In this document: positions 1 through 10,104 of the stretch, in pieces
Layout: every line of letters begins with the position of its first letter
Position numbering within the stretch: the stretch's first letter is position 1
Assembly: GCF_000439375.1 (NCBI RefSeq)
Contig: NZ_ATMI01000035.1
Span: 62,001-126,000, forward strand
DNA length: 64,000 bases
Origin: Tatumella saanichensis
GTDB lineage: Bacteria; Pseudomonadota; Gammaproteobacteria; Enterobacterales; Enterobacteriaceae
Direction: 5' to 3'
Position numbers and translations under genes: made by a program
Notes under the pieces: generated by a model
What the model was told of the DNA's origin: nothing
What the model saw: the letters and a program-made list of their open reading frames with translations, nothing else
Database searches by the model: none

Positions 1-282
1 TGCGATAGGGTGCTCCAAACGGATAAATACCCCGATAGTACGCAGAGTATCTTCCTCTAGCTTACCGTGGGGGATGGCGATCCCGCCACCGATACCGGTA
101 CTCCCCATCCGCTCCCGGTTCAGGATAGTTTCAAAAATCACTTGATGAGGCAGGTTGAGCTGAGTAGCAGCCAGTTCGCTGATAATCTCTAGTGCCCGCT
201 TCTTACTCTGACAAGGTACATTGTTGCGTGTACAGTCGGCACTTAGGACATGGCTCAGTTCGAGTGTCAGTTCACTATTCAT
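1..282 (-). CDS. ptsN: PtsN, nitrogen PTS enzyme IIA (partial, N-terminal 94 residues)
   Basis: Phosphoacceptor protein of the nitrogen phosphotransferase system, a cytoplasmic regulator of potassium handling and nitrogen/carbon balance that carries no sugar. The gene runs off the left edge, so only residues 1-94 are present, starting with ATG at 282. The active-site segment GIGGGIAIPHGKL is complete, with the phosphorylated histidine at residue 72. The stretch CQSKKRALEIISELAA before it is nearly identical to E. coli PtsN. It lies 167 bases after hpf, in the rpoN-hpf-ptsN order usual for enterobacteria. A small hairpin in the gap may tune its expression relative to hpf. Confidence 0.96.
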   Translation of the reverse strand, partial: MNSELTLELSHVLSADCTRNNVPCQSKKRALEIISELAATQLNLPHQVIFETILNRERMGSTGIGGGIAIPHGKLEEDTLRTIGVFIRLEHPIA

Positions 283-388
283 AAGTTTTCACTTGCAGAT
301 TCATCTGACCCCTTACTGGCGGTCTGTGGTTGTGATTCATACCGCGGCATCAGCAGACTGAGACCTGCTAAAGGCGGGAACAGAATAC

Positions 389-421
389 AAAACAGCCCCG
401 ACAGTAGCCGGTGGCTGTTTT
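389..421. terminator. hairpin between hpf and ptsN
   Basis: Nine-base inverted repeat AAAACAGCC / GGCTGTTTT with a 15-base loop. In the minus direction (hpf to ptsN) the stem is followed by only TTTTG, so it would be a weak or partial terminator. In the plus direction it has seven Ts, but no gene lies upstream on that strand. It may lower ptsN expression relative to hpf. Confidence 0.4.
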
Positions 422-449
422 TTCTCTGCCGGAACAGGCAGCGCTGCGA

Positions 450-737
450 CTAATGCTGTTTCAGCTTCTCTTTATGGCGGGTCAGCTGCCGTGAAAGTTT
501 ATCTACCAACCCGTCAATGGCGGAATACATATCTTCCGTCACCGCGGTGGCATGGATCTCTCCGCCGTTGATATGCAAGGTTGCCTCTGCAATTTGTTGA
601 ACCTTTTCAACCTTCAGGATGATGTATACCTGATTGATATGTTCGAAAAACTGGACCAGCTTAGCAAATTTTTCTTCGGTAAACTGACGCAGGCCTGCAG
701 TTATTTCAACATGCTGTCCGGTAATATTCAGTTGCAT
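450..737 (-). CDS. hpf: Hpf, short-form ribosome hibernation promoting factor
   Basis: Binds the 30S decoding region and helps form 100S ribosome dimers in stationary phase. The protein has 95 residues, the usual length of the short gamma-proteobacterial form, and lacks the C-terminal dimerisation domain of long HPF. It begins MQLNITGQHVEIT and ends in the basic tail SRQLTRHKEKLKQH typical of the family. It sits 20 bases after rpoN and upstream of ptsN, the standard operon position. RaiA is a paralogue, but it is longer and lies elsewhere in these genomes. Confidence 0.96.
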   Translation of the reverse strand: MQLNITGQHVEITAGLRQFTEEKFAKLVQFFEHINQVYIILKVEKVQQIAEATLHINGGEIHATAVTEDMYSAIDGLVDKLSRQLTRHKEKLKQH

Positions 738-757
738 AGGCTTTCCTCATGGTAATG

Positions 758-2191
758 TCACAGCAGCTGTTTACGCTGATTTGACGGCGGAATAGATAGC
801 GATTCGCGATATTTAGCTACAGTGCGTCTGGCAACCATAATGCCCTGTTCAGATAACATAGTGGTCAGTTTGCTATCACTCAAGGGTTTTACCGGGTTTT
901 CAGTAGAGATTAATTTTTTAACCAAAGCACGGATCGCTGTCGAAGAAGCTTCACCTCCGCCTTCGGTATTTACATGGCTTGAGAAGAAATATTTCAGCTC
1001 AAAAATGCCACGTGGGCTGTGCAGGTACTTCTGTGTGGTGACACGAGAAATCGTCGATTCGTGCATATCTACCGCCTGGGCGATATCTGCCAAGACCATT
1101 GGGCGCATATGTTCTTCACCATGCTCAAAGAACGCCTGCTGTTGCTCAACGATACAGCGGGACACTTTTAATAGCGTATCATTACGGCTTTCTAGGCTCT
1201 TAATGAGCCAGCGGGCTTCTTGGAGGTTATTACGGATAAACTGGTTATCGCTGTCATTACGCGCACCACCACTCATTGCCGCATACTGCTGATTAATACG
1301 TAGCCGGGGCAGGCTGTCAGTGTTCAGTTCAACTGTCCAAGTTGTTCCGGCTTTACGTACGAGTACGTCAGGGATCACATACTCTGACTCACCGGTGTTG
1401 ATCGATTGGCCTGGACGCGGGTCGAGGGACTGGATCAACAGCATGGCCCCTTTCAGTACCTCTTCTTTCAGCCGAGTCACTCGCATCAGGCTACGGAAAT
1501 CGTGGTTTGCCAGTAAATCGAGATGTTCACGCACAATCAGGCGTGCTTCTTCCAGCATCGGCATCTCTGCGGCAAACTGTGATAATTGGATCAGCAGACA
1601 CTCTTTTAAATCCCGAGCGCCTACGCCAATCGGATCAAAATGCTGGACCCGTTTTAAGACTGCTTCCACCTCGTCCAGCGTCAGTTCGTCATCGCCGATA
1701 CTCTCGAGAATATCTTCCAGTGGTACTGTCAGATACCCAGTGGTATCAATGGCATCGACGATGGACGTCGCAATCGCCCGGTCAGTATCACTGAACGGTG
1801 TCAGTTCCATCTGCCAGATCAAATAATCCTGCAAGGACTGAGTGGTTTCTCCCTGATACAGGGGTAATTCATCATCCTGATAATCAGTACCGGTACCGGA
1901 TGGCGTGCCTGCGGTATAAATCTCATCCCAAGTGGCATCCAGTGGTAGCTCTTCTGGCATATCCTTTTGCTCAAGCGCCTCCCGCGTATCGAGAGAGGCG
2001 GTTTCACCTGACTCTTCAGCATCCACTTCATTTAGGATGTCGGTCTGTTCCAGCAGCGGGTTACTTTCCAGAGCTAACTGCAGTTCCTGTTGTAACTCGA
2101 GCGTAGAGAGTTGCAACAGTCGTATCGCCTGCTGCAACTGGGGAGTCATCGCCAGTTGTTGGCTGAGTCTGAATTGCAAGCTTTGCTTCAT
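758..2191 (-). CDS. rpoN: RpoN, RNA polymerase sigma-54 factor
   Basis: Alternative sigma factor that recognises -24/-12 promoters and needs an AAA+ activator to open DNA; it serves nitrogen, phage-shock and other regulons. The 477 residues match the family. Region I at the N-terminus is glutamine/leucine-rich ([20 protein letters not shown] onward), followed by the acidic region II (about 50-115). The C-terminus carries the signature RpoN box [10 protein letters not shown] at about 454-463, next to the helix-turn-helix. It lies 50 bases downstream of lptB and 20 bases upstream of hpf, the conserved enterobacterial arrangement. Confidence 0.98.
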   Translation of the reverse strand: MKQSLQFRLSQQLAMTPQLQQAIRLLQLSTLELQQELQLALESNPLLEQTDILNEVDAEESGETASLDTREALEQKDMPEELPLDATWDEIYTAGTPSGTGTDYQDDELPLYQGETTQSLQDYLIWQMELTPFSDTDRAIATSIVDAIDTTGYLTVPLEDILESIGDDELTLDEVEAVLKRVQHFDPIGVGARDLKECLLIQLSQFAAEMPMLEEARLIVREHLDLLANHDFRSLMRVTRLKEEVLKGAMLLIQSLDPRPGQSINTGESEYVIPDVLVRKAGTTWTVELNTDSLPRLRINQQYAAMSGGARNDSDNQFIRNNLQEARWLIKSLESRNDTLLKVSRCIVEQQQAFFEHGEEHMRPMVLADIAQAVDMHESTISRVTTQKYLHSPRGIFELKYFFSSHVNTEGGGEASSTAIRALVKKLISTENPVKPLSDSKLTTMLSEQGIMVARRTVAKYRESLSIPPSNQRKQLL

Positions 2192-2241
2192 AGTGTGGAA
2201 CGGATTTCCTGAGAAGATTCAATAAGCACAGGTTAACAGAA

Positions 2242-2967
2242 TCACAGACGGAACTCTTCACCGAGATACACGCGTTTCACGTGCTCATCAGCGAGGATCT
2301 CATCAGGGGTTCCGTGGGCGATCAGTTTTCCTTGACTAACAATATAGGCGCGTTCACAGACCGCTAATGTCTCACGGACATTGTGGTCGGTGATCAATAC
2401 ACCCAGACCACTGTCGCGCAAGTGTTCGATGATCCTTTTGATATCGATAACCGAAATCGGATCGACCCCGGCAAACGGCTCATCCAGTAGGATGAACTTT
2501 GGATTAGCGGCCAAGGCACGGGCGATCTCTACGCGACGACGTTCGCCACCGGACAGAGCCTGACCCAGGCTATCGCGCAAATGTTCAATATGAAACTCTT
2601 CCATCAGTTCATTGGCGCGATCGGCGCGTTGCTCTGCAGTCAGGTCTTTACGTACCTGCAGGACCGCCATCAGGTTATCGTACACGCTCAGGCGACGGAA
2701 GATGGAGGCTTCCTGCGGCAGATAGCCTATTCCGCGACGAGCACGAGCATGTAATGGCAACAGGCTGATATCTTCGCTATCAATCACGATACGTCCGGCA
2801 TCACGGGGAACAATGCCGACCACCATATAAAAGGTGGTGGTTTTCCCGGCGCCGTTGGGCCCAAGTAGGCCGACGATTTCACCGGAGTTTACTTTCAGAC
2901 TGACATCCTCAACTACGCGCCGGCCTTTATAAGCTTTTGCCAGATTTTCTGCTAGTAGTGTTGCCAT
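2242..2967 (-). CDS. lptB: LptB, LPS export ABC ATPase
   Basis: Cytoplasmic ATPase of the LptB2FG complex that extracts LPS from the inner membrane and drives it along the LptC-LptA bridge. 241 residues, as in E. coli. Walker A GPNGAGKT is at 36-43, the ABC signature LSGGE at 138-142, Walker B FILLDEP at 158-164 with catalytic Glu163, and a switch histidine in LITDHNVRE. It starts 5 bases after lptA, so the two are translated together. The partners LptF and LptG are not in this window, as expected. Confidence 0.98.
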   Translation of the reverse strand: MATLLAENLAKAYKGRRVVEDVSLKVNSGEIVGLLGPNGAGKTTTFYMVVGIVPRDAGRIVIDSEDISLLPLHARARRGIGYLPQEASIFRRLSVYDNLMAVLQVRKDLTAEQRADRANELMEEFHIEHLRDSLGQALSGGERRRVEIARALAANPKFILLDEPFAGVDPISVIDIKRIIEHLRDSGLGVLITDHNVRETLAVCERAYIVSQGKLIAHGTPDEILADEHVKRVYLGEEFRL

Positions 2968-2972
2968 AACGA

Positions 2973-3521
2973 TTATTGACTCTGTTTATGTGATTTTGAG
3001 GGGGTATTCTGCAACTGAGACGGTACCAGCGTTGTGGTGACTCGCTGTTTCTGCCCTTGGCTATACGCCTGCATTTTTTGTTGTTTCACCAGATAGGTGA
3101 TGCGATCTCCACTGATATTACTGTTCAGCTGCTCAATATAAGCCTTACCGGTCAATTCCACCGAATCATTGGCCAGATCGTAATGCAGTTTGGAGGCGTG
3201 GCCCTGAACCGGTTTACCACTGTCTTGCATCTGGTAGAAAGTGGCCGGATTACCGTAAGCATCCACCAAGGTCTTTTTACTGTCACCCCCTGGGCGGGTG
3301 ACAACCACTTTATCGGCGGTGATCTTGATGGTGCCCTGAGTGATCACGACATTACCGGTAAAAGTCGCCACGTTGCCCTGCATGTCCATAGACTGGTTTT
3401 CAGAGGTCACGTTCACCGGCTTATCGGAATCTCCGGTCACCGCTAGGGCGGGCAGGCTGCAACTCAGCAGGGTACCGATCAGCAATAACTGGAAACCCTT
3501 AATGTTGGTTTTGAATTTCAT
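2973..3521 (-). CDS. lptA: LptA, periplasmic LPS bridge protein
   Basis: Periplasmic beta-jellyroll protein that oligomerises between LptC and LptD to carry LPS to the outer membrane. I place the start at 3521 (MKFKTN..., 182 residues) rather than a longer in-frame start at 3554, because the E. coli protein (185 residues) begins the same way and a signal peptide follows at once, with a likely cut after SLPALA (about residue 27). The OstA core is clear in [18 protein letters not shown] and [20 protein letters not shown]. The start overlaps the end of lptC by 23 bases, suggesting translational coupling. Confidence 0.96.
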   Translation of the reverse strand: MKFKTNIKGFQLLLIGTLLSCSLPALAVTGDSDKPVNVTSENQSMDMQGNVATFTGNVVITQGTIKITADKVVVTRPGGDSKKTLVDAYGNPATFYQMQDSGKPVQGHASKLHYDLANDSVELTGKAYIEQLNSNISGDRITYLVKQQKMQAYSQGQKQRVTTTLVPSQLQNTPSKSHKQSQ

Positions 3522-4068
3522 AGTAGGTTTTGACCTTTTCAAGTAATTCGGCATTTTTAGCCCGTAAGTTGCCGCGCATTTTCATCCCTGTCGAGCTGAA
3601 GCCCTGGCCATAGAGAGTGACCTGGTCATCGGAGGAAACATCCTGGGTAACAAGATTGACCTGCGCATTATCGGTGGTCATCCGTTCAATTCTGGCATCC
3701 TGACTGAGCGCTCGGACTTCGACATGACCGTAAAGATACAGCATGCGGTCTTTTGTCAGTTTTGCTTTATCTGCTTTTACCGACCAAGCCGGTGCTTTTT
3801 GCTGATCGTAGGTGATCATCACGGGATTATCGAACCAAGTAACTTGGGTATTATCAAAGTAATTCACTTTTTGTGAATCAAGTTTATAAGCAAGCCCCCC
3901 TTCGGGGTTGTAGACCACGCTGTGGGTCGTGGCGGAAGTATAGGTCGGACTCTGATCATCCTGTATCACCACCGGGGCTGGACTATCCTGATTTTTCAGG
4001 TTCCAGCCGATCAGCACTAGGGCAATCACTGCCAATAACAGGGTTATCCAGCGTCTGCTTTTACTCAT
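3499..4068 (-). CDS. lptC: LptC, inner-membrane LPS transport anchor
   Basis: Bitopic inner-membrane protein that takes LPS from LptB2FG and passes it to LptA. 189 residues (E. coli 191). One N-terminal membrane segment (about residues 8-24, ITLLLAVIALVLIGWNL) is followed by a periplasmic jellyroll with features such as DNPVMITYDQQ and LYGHVEVRA. It overlaps kdsC by 4 bases upstream and lptA by 23 bases downstream, placing Kdo synthesis and LPS export in one transcript. Confidence 0.95.
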   Translation of the reverse strand: MSKSRRWITLLLAVIALVLIGWNLKNQDSPAPVVIQDDQSPTYTSATTHSVVYNPEGGLAYKLDSQKVNYFDNTQVTWFDNPVMITYDQQKAPAWSVKADKAKLTKDRMLYLYGHVEVRALSQDARIERMTTDNAQVNLVTQDVSSDDQVTLYGQGFSSTGMKMRGNLRAKNAELLEKVKTYYEIQNQH

Positions 4069-4628
4069 ATCGAAAGCCCTTTGGCATCCTCAAACTTATG
4101 TTGTGCCATCAAAATGACATCACAGATTTCACGGACCGCACCGCGACCTCCGGCAATACGGGTGACATACTCCGCACGTTCGATCAATAACGGATGGGCA
4201 TCGGCCACGGAGACGCTCAGCCCGACTTCGGCCATTACTGGCCAGTCAATCAGATCATCACCGATATAGGCGATCTGATCCGCTGTCAGCGATAGTTTAT
4301 CCAGAAGATCGCCAAAGGCCAAAAGCTTATCCGATTGTCCCTGATAAAGATGGCGGATCCCTAGTGTCCGGCAACGGTCTTCCAACAGAGGCGCATTGCG
4401 ACCAGTAATGATTGCTACCTCAATATCGTTGGTTAGCAGGCAACGGATGCCATAACCATCCCGCACATTGAACGCTTTCAGCTCTTCGCCGTTATTACCC
4501 ATATAAATCAGGCCATCGGACATCACGCCATCGACATCACAGATCAGCAGTTTGATTTTCTCAGCGCGGGTCATCACGCTCTGGCTGACCGGACCGTAAC
4601 AGGTAGACACGGGTAATTCAGTTTTCAT
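4065..4628 (-). CDS. kdsC: KdsC, Kdo-8-phosphate phosphatase
   Basis: HAD-family phosphatase that removes phosphate from 3-deoxy-D-manno-octulosonate 8-phosphate to give Kdo for the LPS inner core. 187 residues (E. coli 188). The nucleophile motif CDVDGVMSDG has Asp31 and Asp33; IITGR and the late HAD motif IGDDLIDWPVM follow. It is a cap-less, tetramer-type HAD protein, as in the family. The start is 14 bases after kdsD and the stop overlaps lptC by 4 bases. Confidence 0.97.
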   Translation of the reverse strand: MKTELPVSTCYGPVSQSVMTRAEKIKLLICDVDGVMSDGLIYMGNNGEELKAFNVRDGYGIRCLLTNDIEVAIITGRNAPLLEDRCRTLGIRHLYQGQSDKLLAFGDLLDKLSLTADQIAYIGDDLIDWPVMAEVGLSVSVADAHPLLIERAEYVTRIAGGRGAVREICDVILMAQHKFEDAKGLSI

Positions 4629-4642
4629 TTCTCTATCCTGAC

Positions 4643-5629
4643 TCAGACTACACCAGCACGTAGCATATCGTGCATATGTACCACACCCACCAGACGATTG
4701 TTATCGGCAACCAGCAGCGAGGTGATATTTTTACTTTGCATAATATTCAGGGCATCTACCGCGAGAATATTTGGCGCGACGCGAATACCCCCGGGGGTCA
4801 TCACCTGTTGGATTGAGGTTTTCCGGAAATTAACGTCCATATCAATCACCCGCCGTAAATCCCCGTCGGTAAACAGGCCAGCAATCTGCATATCGTCACC
4901 GACCACTACCGTCATCCCCATTTTCTTGCGGGTAATTTCCAGTAAGGCATCTTTTAGTGAGGCCTGAGGAGAGACACAAGGCATCTCACTGCCGGCATGC
5001 ATCACATCGCTGACGTGTAGCAGCAACTTTCTGCCGAGGGCCCCGCCAGGATGAGACAGGGCAAAATCCTGGGCAGTAAAACCTCGAGCTTCCAGTAGGG
5101 CCACAGCCAGGGCATCGCCCATCACCAAGGTGGCGGTGGTACTACTGGTGGGAGCCAGCCCAAGTGGGCAGGCTTCCTGTGGAACTTTTACGGTTAGATG
5201 CAGATCTGCCGCATGTGCCATCGCACTATCCGGACGGCTACTCAGGCAGATAAGCGTAATATTCAGCCGTTTTATTACCGGGATCAGGGCCAGGATCTCG
5301 TGAGATTCACCACTGTTGGAAATGGCGAGCACCACATCGTCACGGCCTACCATGCCTAAATCACCATGGCTGGCTTCCGCCGGATGGACAAAAAAGGAAG
5401 GGGTACCGGTGCTGGCAAAGGTCGCGGCCATTTTACGTGCAATATGACCAGACTTGCCCATGCCCATGACTACCACTTTCCCACGACAGTGATAGAGTAT
5501 TTCACAGGTACGGGAAAAGTCTGCATTAATATACTGATCCAGTTGTTCAAGACCTTCACGTTCGATGCGCAGGACGTTTTTACCCGCTTTCCTGAAATCA
5601 AAACCTGGGTATAAAGGTTGTTCAGACAT
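4643..5629 (-). CDS. kdsD: KdsD, D-arabinose-5-phosphate isomerase
   Basis: Converts ribulose 5-phosphate to arabinose 5-phosphate, the first step to Kdo. 328 residues as in E. coli. The SIS sugar-isomerase domain covers about 40-180 (GMGKSGHIARKMAATFASTG, then HPAEASHGDLGM). Two CBS domains follow, at about 205-265 and 270-328, beginning VSDVMHAGSEMP and IQQVMTPGG. The paralogue GutQ is similar, but the yrbG-kdsC context supports KdsD. It lies 13 bases after yrbG. Confidence 0.96.
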   Translation of the reverse strand: MSEQPLYPGFDFRKAGKNVLRIEREGLEQLDQYINADFSRTCEILYHCRGKVVVMGMGKSGHIARKMAATFASTGTPSFFVHPAEASHGDLGMVGRDDVVLAISNSGESHEILALIPVIKRLNITLICLSSRPDSAMAHAADLHLTVKVPQEACPLGLAPTSSTTATLVMGDALAVALLEARGFTAQDFALSHPGGALGRKLLLHVSDVMHAGSEMPCVSPQASLKDALLEITRKKMGMTVVVGDDMQIAGLFTDGDLRRVIDMDVNFRKTSIQQVMTPGGIRVAPNILAVDALNIMQSKNITSLLVADNNRLVGVVHMHDMLRAGVV

Positions 5630-5642
5630 TCAGAGAGTCCTT

Positions 5643-6623
5643 TTATTGATCACTTATCATCGGATAACCCCAAAGGATGGCTACCCAGGCCAAAAATCCA
5701 CACAGCAGTAAGGCACCGGTAATGCGGCCAATCCGCCGGTTTCTCTTCAGGCAAATGACGGTAAACAGGGTACTGATCCCCAGCATGACCCAGTAATCGC
5801 GATTGAACGCATTACTGTCGATCTCTCCGGGGCTGACCAAGGCCGGAAGTCCGAGAACAATCGAGGTGTTGTAGATGTTAGCACCTAACAGGTTGCCAAC
5901 GGCAATATCCCCTTCACCTTTCAGAGTACCGGCAATCACCGTTGCCAGTTCCGGCAGACTGGTACCGATGGATAAAAACAGCAGTGACATCATTAAATCA
6001 CTGATACCAAAATAATCCGCGACCACGGTGGCATTATCCAATATCATGCCGGTGGCTACCGGTAAAAGGATCAGCGCAACGCCTAGCCATAGGCAGGCCA
6101 CGGTATTTCCGGCATCTTCTCCTGGTAACTCTGCCAACTGCTCCCGAGTCAGTGTATCGACAGTGGCCTCCCGATTTGTTTTTGCCATCCAGATAATCCC
6201 GCACAGATAGAGCGCAGCGATCGCCAGTAGACAGCCGCCGCCGACCCGAGAGAGATGATTGTCCATCAGCAACGGACCGCACAGTAGGGCGACCAGTAGC
6301 ATCAGTGGCAGCTCACGTCGCAGCAAGGCGGAATTAATCTTCAGTGGATGAAGCAGGGCAGCACCGCCTAGGATCAGCAGAATATTGGTGATATTCGATC
6401 CTAGGGCAATCCCCACCGAAAAATCCCGTTGTCCGTGTTGGGCGGCGGACAGAGACAAAATAATCTCCGGTAATGAGGTACCGATACCGACCACTGTCAT
6501 ACCGATAATCAGCGGGGGTATGCCGAGGGTTCGACATAAAATGGACGCACTGAATACCAGGCGATCCGCGCCATAGGCCAGTAATATCAGGCCGAGTATC
6601 AGCAGGACAACAGCGACGAGCAT
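5643..6623 (-). CDS. yrbG: YrbG, CaCA-family calcium/sodium antiporter
   Basis: Inner-membrane cation exchanger of the calcium/cation antiporter superfamily. 326 residues with about ten hydrophobic segments. The two family alpha repeats are visible: GIGTSLPEIILSLSA with GSNITNILLILG in the first half, and SIGTSLPELATVIAG with GANIYNTSIVLG in the second, each holding the acidic residue expected to bind cation. It heads the minus-strand kds-lpt-rpoN operon. Its physiological substrate is not firmly established even in E. coli. Confidence 0.92.
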   Translation of the reverse strand: MLVAVVLLILGLILLAYGADRLVFSASILCRTLGIPPLIIGMTVVGIGTSLPEIILSLSAAQHGQRDFSVGIALGSNITNILLILGGAALLHPLKINSALLRRELPLMLLVALLCGPLLMDNHLSRVGGGCLLAIAALYLCGIIWMAKTNREATVDTLTREQLAELPGEDAGNTVACLWLGVALILLPVATGMILDNATVVADYFGISDLMMSLLFLSIGTSLPELATVIAGTLKGEGDIAVGNLLGANIYNTSIVLGLPALVSPGEIDSNAFNRDYWVMLGISTLFTVICLKRNRRIGRITGALLLCGFLAWVAILWGYPMISDQ

Positions 6624-6706
6624 GGGAATTCCTTTGCCAAAGTCACGACGATATCCGCTGTGGATACCCTCGTATCAATCAGAGATGAACTACACTGGCG
6701 CTGATT

Positions 6707-6734
6707 TTGACTGTCAGAACGGCAAAAGTAAATT
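6707..6734 (+). promoter_or_regulatory. candidate promoter of mlaFEDCB
   Basis: In the 225-base divergent gap between yrbG and mlaF, TTGACT (6707-6712) and TAAATT (6729-6734) are 16 bases apart. The -35 matches consensus well and the -10 only moderately. No other promoter in the gap is clearly better. Confidence 0.35.
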
Positions 6735-6848
6735 TTATGACGGAATTACACAAAACTGGCGGGTAATTTTCTGTAAAAATGACAAGGTACTTTCTTCAGA
6801 ACTGGCATCATATTACATTGGCGACCCGAAGACCTTTGAGGGATAAGT

Positions 6849-7664
6849 ATGCTTAAGCAGCAAAAAGGTTTAGTAGAAGTCCATGGCGTCAGCTTCTCCC
6901 GTGGCAGCCGCAAAATCTTTGACGATATATCACTGACCGTACCTGAAGGTAAAATTACGGCCATTATGGGGCCTTCGGGGATCGGCAAGACCACCTTACT
7001 GCGTCTTATCGGCGGACAACTTGCACCGGATCAAGGCGATATCTTTTTCCGCGGTGACAACATCCCGAAATTGTCGCGCGGCAAACTCTATGACGTGCGT
7101 AAGAAGATGGGCATGTTGTTTCAGTCAGGAGCGTTATTCACCGACCTGACCGTGTATGAAAATGTTGCTTGGCCGCTGCGCGAACATACTCAGTTGCCGG
7201 CAGAATTACTGCATACCACAGTGATGATGAAGTTAGAGGCGGTGGGTCTGCGCGGGGCAGAAGACCTCACCCCGGCGGAACTGTCCGGCGGGATGGCGCG
7301 GCGTGTGGCATTGGCGCGGGCGATTGCCTTAGATCCTGAACTGATCATGTTCGATGAACCCTTTGTCGGGCAGGATCCTATTACTATGGGGGTGCTGGTC
7401 AAGCTGATTGATGAGCTAAACCATGCACTGGGATTGACCTGTATTGTGGTCTCCCACGATGTACCTGAAGTCCTCAGCATCGCCGACTATGCTTATATTG
7501 TGGCGGGTCAGCAGATCATTGCACAGGGCAGCGCAGCAACCTTAAGGGAAACCCCGGATCCCCGCGTCCGGCAGTTTATAGATGGCCATGCAGATGGCCC
7601 GGTACCTTTCCGGTATCCGGCCGGTGACTACCGCACCGATCTGCTTAGCCCCGGGAGGCATTAA
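6849..7664 (+). CDS. mlaF: MlaF, phospholipid transport ABC ATPase
   Basis: ATPase of the inner-membrane MlaFEDB complex that moves phospholipids between the membranes to maintain outer-membrane asymmetry. 271 residues. Walker A GPSGIGKT is at 41-48, the signature is the family variant [14 protein letters not shown], and Walker B is [13 protein letters not shown]. The gene opens the plus-strand mla operon after a 225-base divergent spacer, and mlaE begins 4 bases after its stop. Confidence 0.97.
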   Translation: MLKQQKGLVEVHGVSFSRGSRKIFDDISLTVPEGKITAIMGPSGIGKTTLLRLIGGQLAPDQGDIFFRGDNIPKLSRGKLYDVRKKMGMLFQSGALFTDLTVYENVAWPLREHTQLPAELLHTTVMMKLEAVGLRGAEDLTPAELSGGMARRVALARAIALDPELIMFDEPFVGQDPITMGVLVKLIDELNHALGLTCIVVSHDVPEVLSIADYAYIVAGQQIIAQGSAATLRETPDPRVRQFIDGHADGPVPFRYPAGDYRTDLLSPGRH

Positions 7665-7668
7665 TTTT

Positions 7669-8451
7669 ATGTTGTTACAGGCAGTTGCGTCCTTAGGACG
7701 TTGGGGCATTGGGCGTTGTAGTGCCTTTGGCCGTGCAGGACTGATGCTGTTTCATGCGCTAGTGGGTAAACCGGCTCCGCTGAAACATGGTCGCCTGGTG
7801 TGGCGCCAAATGTACAGTGTTGGGGTGTTATCGCTGCTGATTATTCTGGTCTCCGGGTTGTTTATCGGCATGGTGCTGGGCCTACAGGGATATCTGGTCC
7901 TGAAAACCTATGGGGCGGAAACCAGCCTCGGCATGCTGGTGGCGCTTTCACTGTTACGAGAACTGGGGCCGGTGGTCACCGCACTCTTGTTCGCCGGACG
8001 TGCAGGTTCAGCACTGACCGCTGAAGTCGGGCTAATGAAGGCGACCGAGCAGCTTTCAAGTATGGAGATGATGGCGGTAGACCCGTTACGACGGGTGGTC
8101 GCACCACGTTTCTGGGCCGGGGTGATCAGTATGCCATTGCTGGCCATCATGTTTACGGCGGTAGGTATCGCGGGTGGCGCGCTGGTCGGAGTGGAATGGA
8201 AAGGGATCGATGCCGGCTTCTACTGGTCAGCGATGCAGAGTGCAGTGGATTTCCGCACCGACGTGGTGAATTGCGTGGTGAAAAGCCTAGTGTTCGCGGT
8301 GGCGGTCACTTGGATTGCGCTGTTTAACGGCTATGACGCCGTGCCGACTTCAGAAGGTATCAGCCGCGCCACTACCCGCACGGTAGTTCATTCGTCTCTG
8401 GCCATTCTTGGCTTGGATTTTGTGCTGACTGCACTGATGTTTGGGAATTAA
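7669..8451 (+). CDS. mlaE: MlaE, phospholipid transport permease
   Basis: Membrane permease of the MlaFEDB complex. I choose ATG at 7669 ([13 protein letters not shown], 260 residues), matching the E. coli length and lying 4 bases after mlaF. An in-frame start at 7582 would add 29 residues inside mlaF. The MlaE/Ttg2B family shows in [18 protein letters not shown]-like sequence near residue 70, in [20 protein letters not shown], and in several hydrophobic segments. Confidence 0.96.
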   Translation: MLLQAVASLGRWGIGRCSAFGRAGLMLFHALVGKPAPLKHGRLVWRQMYSVGVLSLLIILVSGLFIGMVLGLQGYLVLKTYGAETSLGMLVALSLLRELGPVVTALLFAGRAGSALTAEVGLMKATEQLSSMEMMAVDPLRRVVAPRFWAGVISMPLLAIMFTAVGIAGGALVGVEWKGIDAGFYWSAMQSAVDFRTDVVNCVVKSLVFAVAVTWIALFNGYDAVPTSEGISRATTRTVVHSSLAILGLDFVLTALMFGN

Positions 8452-8455
8452 CGTA

Positions 8456-8995
8456 ATGCAAAGTAAAAAAAGTGAAATTTGGGTAGGGATTTTCTTGTTA
8501 TTGGCACTGATTGCTGCGCTGTTTCTCTGTCTGCGGGTGGCGAATCTGAAATCTTTTGGTACAGAACCGACCTGGAAACTCTACGCAACCTTCGACAATA
8601 TCGGCGGTCTGAAAGTCAATTCACCGGTGGAGATCGGCGGGGTCGTCATTGGCCGCGTGACGGATATTTCACTGGATGACAGTACCTTATCGCCGAAAGT
8701 CACTATGGCTATTGATGACAGCTATGCCGGTAAAATCCCGGATACCAGCTCTCTGGCAGTACGCACCCAAGGATTACTCGGCGAACAGTTCTTAGCATTG
8801 AACCTGGGGTTCAATGACCCAGATTTAGGTTCTGCTATCCTTAAGAATGGCGATACGTTGCGCGATACTAAATCCGCCATCGTACTGGAAGACCTGATTG
8901 GTCAGTTCCTGTATAAAAACGGTGACAGTAACAAAGGCCAGAATGCATCCTCTGATGCCAATGAGCCGGCAGCTGCTCCTGCGCCAACACACTAA
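8456..8995 (+). CDS. mlaD: MlaD, MCE-domain lipid-binding protein
   Basis: Inner-membrane anchored MCE protein that forms a hexameric ring on the periplasmic face of MlaFEDB and contacts lipid. Start ATG 8456 (MQSKKSEIWVGIFL, 179 residues) follows mlaE by 4 bases; an upstream TTG at 8441 lies inside mlaE and is less likely. One membrane helix covers about 7-27. The MCE domain follows (ATFDNIGGLKVNSPVEIGGV, then TQGLLGEQFLALNLG). The alanine/proline-rich C-terminal tail is also typical. Confidence 0.96.
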   Translation: MQSKKSEIWVGIFLLLALIAALFLCLRVANLKSFGTEPTWKLYATFDNIGGLKVNSPVEIGGVVIGRVTDISLDDSTLSPKVTMAIDDSYAGKIPDTSSLAVRTQGLLGEQFLALNLGFNDPDLGSAILKNGDTLRDTKSAIVLEDLIGQFLYKNGDSNKGQNASSDANEPAAAPAPTH

Positions 8996-9007
8996 TGAGG
9001 AAAGTTT

Positions 9008-9688
9008 ATGCTGTTTAAACGTTTAGCGCTGGCTACTCTGCTGGCTACGGCATTACCGGTCGTCGCTCAAGCGGCTGAAGCACCTGCTACGACTTCGGTC
9101 GATCAGAGTAACCCTTATACTTTGATGAATGAAGCGGCCCAGAAAACCTTCAGCCGTCTAAAAAACGATCAGGCGAAGATTAAGCAGAACCCAGACTACC
9201 TGCGTCAGGTGGTGCATGAAGAGTTGATGCCTTACGTACAGGTCAAATATGCCGGTGCGCTGGTATTGGGACGTTTCTATAACCAAGCCACGCCAGCACA
9301 ACGTGATGCCTATTATAAAGCTTTCGGCGATTACCTGGAGCAGGCTTATGGTCAGGCTTTGGCGTTATATCACGGGCAGACCTACCAGATTGAACCAGCA
9401 CGTCCATTAGGCAACGCGGACCTAGTAGCCATCCGTGTCACTATTATCGACCCAAATGGGCGTCCGCCAGTGCGTCTTGATTTCCAATGGCGTAAAAACA
9501 GCCGTACCGGTGCTTGGCAGGCTTATGACATGGTGGCAGAAGGCATCAGTATGATCACCACCAAGCAGAGCCAATGGGGTGATCTGCTGCGGACTCAGGG
9601 TATCGATGCATTGACGGCCCAGTTGAAACAGTATGCGGCGCAGCCGATCTCCCTGGATCAGCAGCAGCCACAACAGTCCGGCTCATGA
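9008..9688 (+). CDS. mlaC: MlaC, periplasmic phospholipid shuttle
   Basis: Soluble periplasmic carrier that ferries phospholipid between the MlaA-porin complex and MlaFEDB. 226 residues with a clear signal peptide ([21 protein letters not shown], probable cut after AQA at about 22). The MlaC/Ttg2D core follows, including [18 protein letters not shown] and [18 protein letters not shown]. It starts 12 bases after mlaD and its stop overlaps the mlaB start in an ATGA junction. Confidence 0.96.
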   Translation: MLFKRLALATLLATALPVVAQAAEAPATTSVDQSNPYTLMNEAAQKTFSRLKNDQAKIKQNPDYLRQVVHEELMPYVQVKYAGALVLGRFYNQATPAQRDAYYKAFGDYLEQAYGQALALYHGQTYQIEPARPLGNADLVAIRVTIIDPNGRPPVRLDFQWRKNSRTGAWQAYDMVAEGISMITTKQSQWGDLLRTQGIDALTAQLKQYAAQPISLDQQQPQQSGS

Positions 9689-9990
9689 GTGACGCACTGC
9701 ACTGGCAGAGCCGTGATGCGGTACTGCACCTGAACGGTAAGCTGGATCATGAGACCCTACAGCCACTCTGGACAGCGCGCGACAGCGCCGCACAGGGGAT
9801 CAGTATCATCGATGTCAGCGGGCTGAGCCGTGTCGATTCTGCCGGGCTGGCCCTGCTGGTCCATCTGCAGGATGCGGCTACCCGACAAGGTAGCAGTGTA
9901 AGCTTTGTCGGCATCTCTGATAAATTACAGTCGTTGATCACCCTGTATAATCTGCAACAGATAATTGTTTCTTCAGTAGAAAGCTGCTGA
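9685..9990 (+). CDS. mlaB: MlaB, STAS-domain subunit of the Mla ABC complex
   Basis: Small cytoplasmic STAS-domain protein that binds MlaF and is needed for assembly and activity of the transporter. 101 residues; STAS core [21 protein letters not shown] at about 52-72. It overlaps mlaC by 4 bases (ATGA), indicating coupled translation, and ends just before an intrinsic terminator that closes the mla operon. Confidence 0.95.
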   Translation: MSDALHWQSRDAVLHLNGKLDHETLQPLWTARDSAAQGISIIDVSGLSRVDSAGLALLVHLQDAATRQGSSVSFVGISDKLQSLITLYNLQQIIVSSVESC

Positions 9991-9993
9991 ATT

Positions 9994-10038
9994 AAGCCCC
10001 TGTCAGGTTAAGCCCCCGCTTCCGGCAGGGGCTTTTGT
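9994..10038 (+). terminator. intrinsic terminator after mlaB
   Basis: AAGCCCCTG (9994-10002) or the closer AAGCCCCC (10010-10017) can pair with CAGGGGCTT (10026-10034), followed by TTTTGTGT. The two upstream copies give alternative stems with the same downstream arm. Confidence 0.75.
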
Positions 10039-10104
10039 GTATTTAAGATAACGCCGGTTTCTACTAAGATATTGGCTGATTATGATAAGCGGAAGCTGAA
10101 AGCA